A stretch of 7,096 nucleotides of DNA from Vulcanimicrobiia bacterium (GTDB taxonomy: Bacteria > Vulcanimicrobiota > Vulcanimicrobiia > Vulcanimicrobiales > Vulcanimicrobiaceae): the NCBI GenBank assembly GCA_025451135.1, contig JANWKW010000021.1:1-7096 (forward strand), in the 5' to 3' direction. Positions 5,966 to 7,096 of this stretch are shown piece by piece. Under the pieces are notes generated by a model. It did no database searches and was not told the DNA's origin. It worked only from the letters and a program-made list of their open reading frames with translations. Each line of letters starts with the position of its first letter. Position 1 is the stretch's first letter. The translations under genes were made by a program, and so were the position numbers.

Positions 5966-7007
5966 GGCGCTGGAGATTATCTCAGCTATCGCCGGGGTCT
6001 TGCTTGTGTGGCTGACCCTGCGCGACGTTTTCCAGACCGCGGTCGTTCCGCGGGCCCCGTACTTCAACATCCGGCCGAGCAGCCTGGCGACGCGGCTGCT
6101 CTGGCGGTTCTGGCCCAAGATCGCCCGGCTCTACGGCGCGAGGCGTCGCGAAGACATCCTGAGCACGTTCGCGCCGTTCAACATGATCGCGCTCCTGGTG
6201 CTCTGGGCCGCGCTGGTCGGCCTGGGCTACGGCTGCATCTTCTACGCGATGCGCGCCCAGCTCGCACCCCAACCGATGGATTTCCACACCTCGCTGTACT
6301 TCGCGTACAGCACGATGCTCACGATCGGATTCGGCGATGTCGTGCCTCACTCGTTCTGGTCGCGGGTGCTCGCCATCATCACCGGCGCGAGCGGCCTCGG
6401 CCTGGTCGCGGTGGTGACGTCGTACCTGTTCGCGATCTTCGGGTCGTTCTCGGCCCGCGAGCGCTACGTGATCGCGCTGGCGGTGCGTGCCGGCACGCCT
6501 CCGAGCGGCTGCGGACTGCTCGAGACGCACGGCTACGCGAAGCTGGTCGACCGCCTGCCGGACGTGATGAAGGACGGACAGAGCTGGGCGGCCGGCGTCG
6601 TGCAGAGCCAGATCGCCTACCCGATCCTCAACTACTTCCGCTCGAACGACGCGCAGCAATCCTGGATCGGTACGCTCGGCGTCCTGCTCGACGCCGCCAC
6701 CATGATCGTCGCGACCGTCGACGGCGTCCCGAAAGGCGAAGCCGAACTGCTGATCGCCGTCGGCCGGCGCGCCGCCCACGACCTGGCGATCCACCACCAC
6801 ATCGGCGTCCTCCACCACGACGCCGGCGTCGCCCGCCACCACTTCGACGACCGCCGCGCGCGCCTAGCATCCGCCGGCTACACCCTGCGCGACCCCGAAC
6901 CCGCCTGGCACGACTACACCCGCCTACGCGCGACCTACGCCCCCCAACTCAACGGCATCGCAAAATACTTCCGCATCCCCTCAATCCCCTGGAGCGACAC
7001 AAACTAA
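5964..7007 (+). CDS. K+-channel-type membrane protein with soluble C-terminal domain
   Basis: This 347-residue protein has a potassium-channel pore module (Ion_trans_2 type). A first hydrophobic helix (about 4-20) is followed by an Arg-rich linker (30-66), an outer helix (about 72-95), a pore helix (108-119), the selectivity filter TIGFGD (120-125) and an inner helix (about 134-160). The Arg-rich linker suggests it lies in the cytoplasm, placing the N-terminus outside and the C-terminal region inside. Residues 165-347 form a soluble domain I do not recognise: it is not an obvious RCK domain, as no GxGxxG nucleotide motif is visible. Eight histidines fall between residues 272 and 293. The ATG at 5964 overlaps the divergent cobU start by 2 bases, with a weak GAAG 9 bases upstream; a GTG at 5946 would add six residues. 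The last 80 codons shift towards C- and A-ending codons. Filter sequence favours K+, but conductance and gating are inferred. Confidence 0.88.
   Translation: MALEIISAIAGVLLVWLTLRDVFQTAVVPRAPYFNIRPSSLATRLLWRFWPKIARLYGARRREDILSTFAPFNMIALLVLWAALVGLGYGCIFYAMRAQLAPQPMDFHTSLYFAYSTMLTIGFGDVVPHSFWSRVLAIITGASGLGLVAVVTSYLFAIFGSFSARERYVIALAVRAGTPPSGCGLLETHGYAKLVDRLPDVMKDGQSWAAGVVQSQIAYPILNYFRSNDAQQSWIGTLGVLLDAATMIVATVDGVPKGEAELLIAVGRRAAHDLAIHHHIGVLHHDAGVARHHFDDRRARLASAGYTLRDPEPAWHDYTRLRATYAPQLNGIAKYFRIPSIPWSDTN
5976..5981 (-). promoter_or_regulatory. Possible -10 box of cobU inside the channel gene
   Basis: The minus strand reads GATAAT, one base from the TATAAT consensus, 10 bases before the cobU ATG. 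Transcription would begin 3-4 bases before the ATG, giving an almost leaderless message, in line with the missing ribosome site. It lies within the first codons of the divergent channel gene. No convincing -35 is visible. Confidence 0.35.
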
Positions 7008-7036
7008 AAAAGCCGCACGCACCAACAACCGCGCGG
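7006..7036 (-). terminator. Intrinsic terminator for a leftward gene beyond the right edge
   Basis: Read on the minus strand, CCGCGCG (7036-7030) pairs with CGTGCGG (7019-7013) over 7 base pairs including one G-T, with a 10-base loop, then one C and six T (7011-7006). The T-tract overlaps the stop codon of the channel gene. On the plus strand no T-run follows the hairpin, so it should not stop channel transcription. The remaining right-edge bases (7037-7096) hold no visible gene; a minus-strand TAG at 7093-7095 could be the stop of the converging gene. Confidence 0.6.
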
Positions 7037-7096
7037 AACAAACGCGCTGCAGAACACGGCGCGCCGATCGACCGCTTTCCGTCTCGGGCGTCCTAC

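Noticed and set aside
5966..6100. Cobalamin riboswitch before cobU
   Set aside because: This stretch is the coding start of the channel gene, and I see no B12-box-like sequence.
5966..6118. Upstream extension of the cobU frame
   Set aside because: CobU proteins begin directly with the strand before the P-loop, as from 5965; the extension lies opposite the channel's first helix.
5982..6842. 286-codon minus-strand open frame opposite the channel gene
   Set aside because: Low-complexity Arg/Val/Asp-rich product lying entirely opposite a gene with a clear channel signature; a shadow of codon bias.
7057..7066. CGGCGCGCCG palindrome near the right edge
   Set aside because: A 10-base GC palindrome is expected by chance in this composition, and no partner sites are seen.

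Overview
This window comes from a GC-rich bacterial chromosome (about two-thirds G+C by eye), gene-dense, with short or absent gaps and several stop/start overlaps. Nothing in it looks mobile or phage-derived: I see no transposase, integrase, tRNA, rRNA or CRISPR. The host is a bacterium with a respiratory complex I of the separate NuoC/NuoD type. The exact phylum cannot be read from the window. An uncultured high-GC lineage (for example Eremiobacterota/Vulcanimicrobiota-like, or another deep soil group) is my guess only, based on overall style (Ala/Pro/Thr-rich exported tails, weak or absent ribosome sites).

Layout. (1) Positions 1-2240, minus strand: the 5' part of a NADH:quinone oxidoreductase operon, transcribed leftward as nuoA-nuoB-nuoC-nuoD. 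nuoD runs off the left edge. nuoA/nuoB overlap by 10 bases, nuoB/nuoC are 32 bases apart, and nuoC/nuoD overlap by 4 bases (ATGA). (2) Positions 2241-2340: a 100-base divergent spacer carrying a perfect 14-base palindrome. (3) Positions 2341-3817, plus strand: two exported proteins. The first is a 337-residue secreted protein of unknown family with a CxxC. The second is a 137-residue protein with one carboxypeptidase-regulatory-like (beta-sandwich) domain and a Pro/Ala/Thr tail. (4) Positions 3810-5965, minus strand: a two-gene unit, a CobU-type P-loop protein followed by a CPA1 Na+/H+ antiporter, joined by a GTGA overlap. The antiporter ends tail-to-tail with the exported protein, overlapping it by 8 bases. 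(5) Positions 5964-7007, plus strand: a K+-channel-type protein with a TIGFGD selectivity filter and a soluble C-terminal domain containing a histidine cluster. Its start codon overlaps the divergent cobU start codon by 2 bases. (6) Positions 7006-7036: a hairpin plus T-tract that reads as a minus-strand intrinsic terminator for a gene beyond the right edge.

How the genes fit together. The left half makes the membrane-proximal hydrophilic subunits of a proton-pumping dehydrogenase. The right half pairs a cation/proton antiporter with a K+-type channel in a head-to-head arrangement, suggesting a cation/pH homeostasis locus next to a proton pump. The CobU-like enzyme in the middle is the odd member: there are no other cobalamin genes nearby, and several residues usually conserved in CobU appear changed. 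No clear undescribed multi-gene system is evident. The items most worth a second look are the altered CobU coupled to an antiporter, the start-on-start overlap with the channel gene, the His-rich channel tail with its codon-usage shift, and the unassigned secreted CxxC protein.
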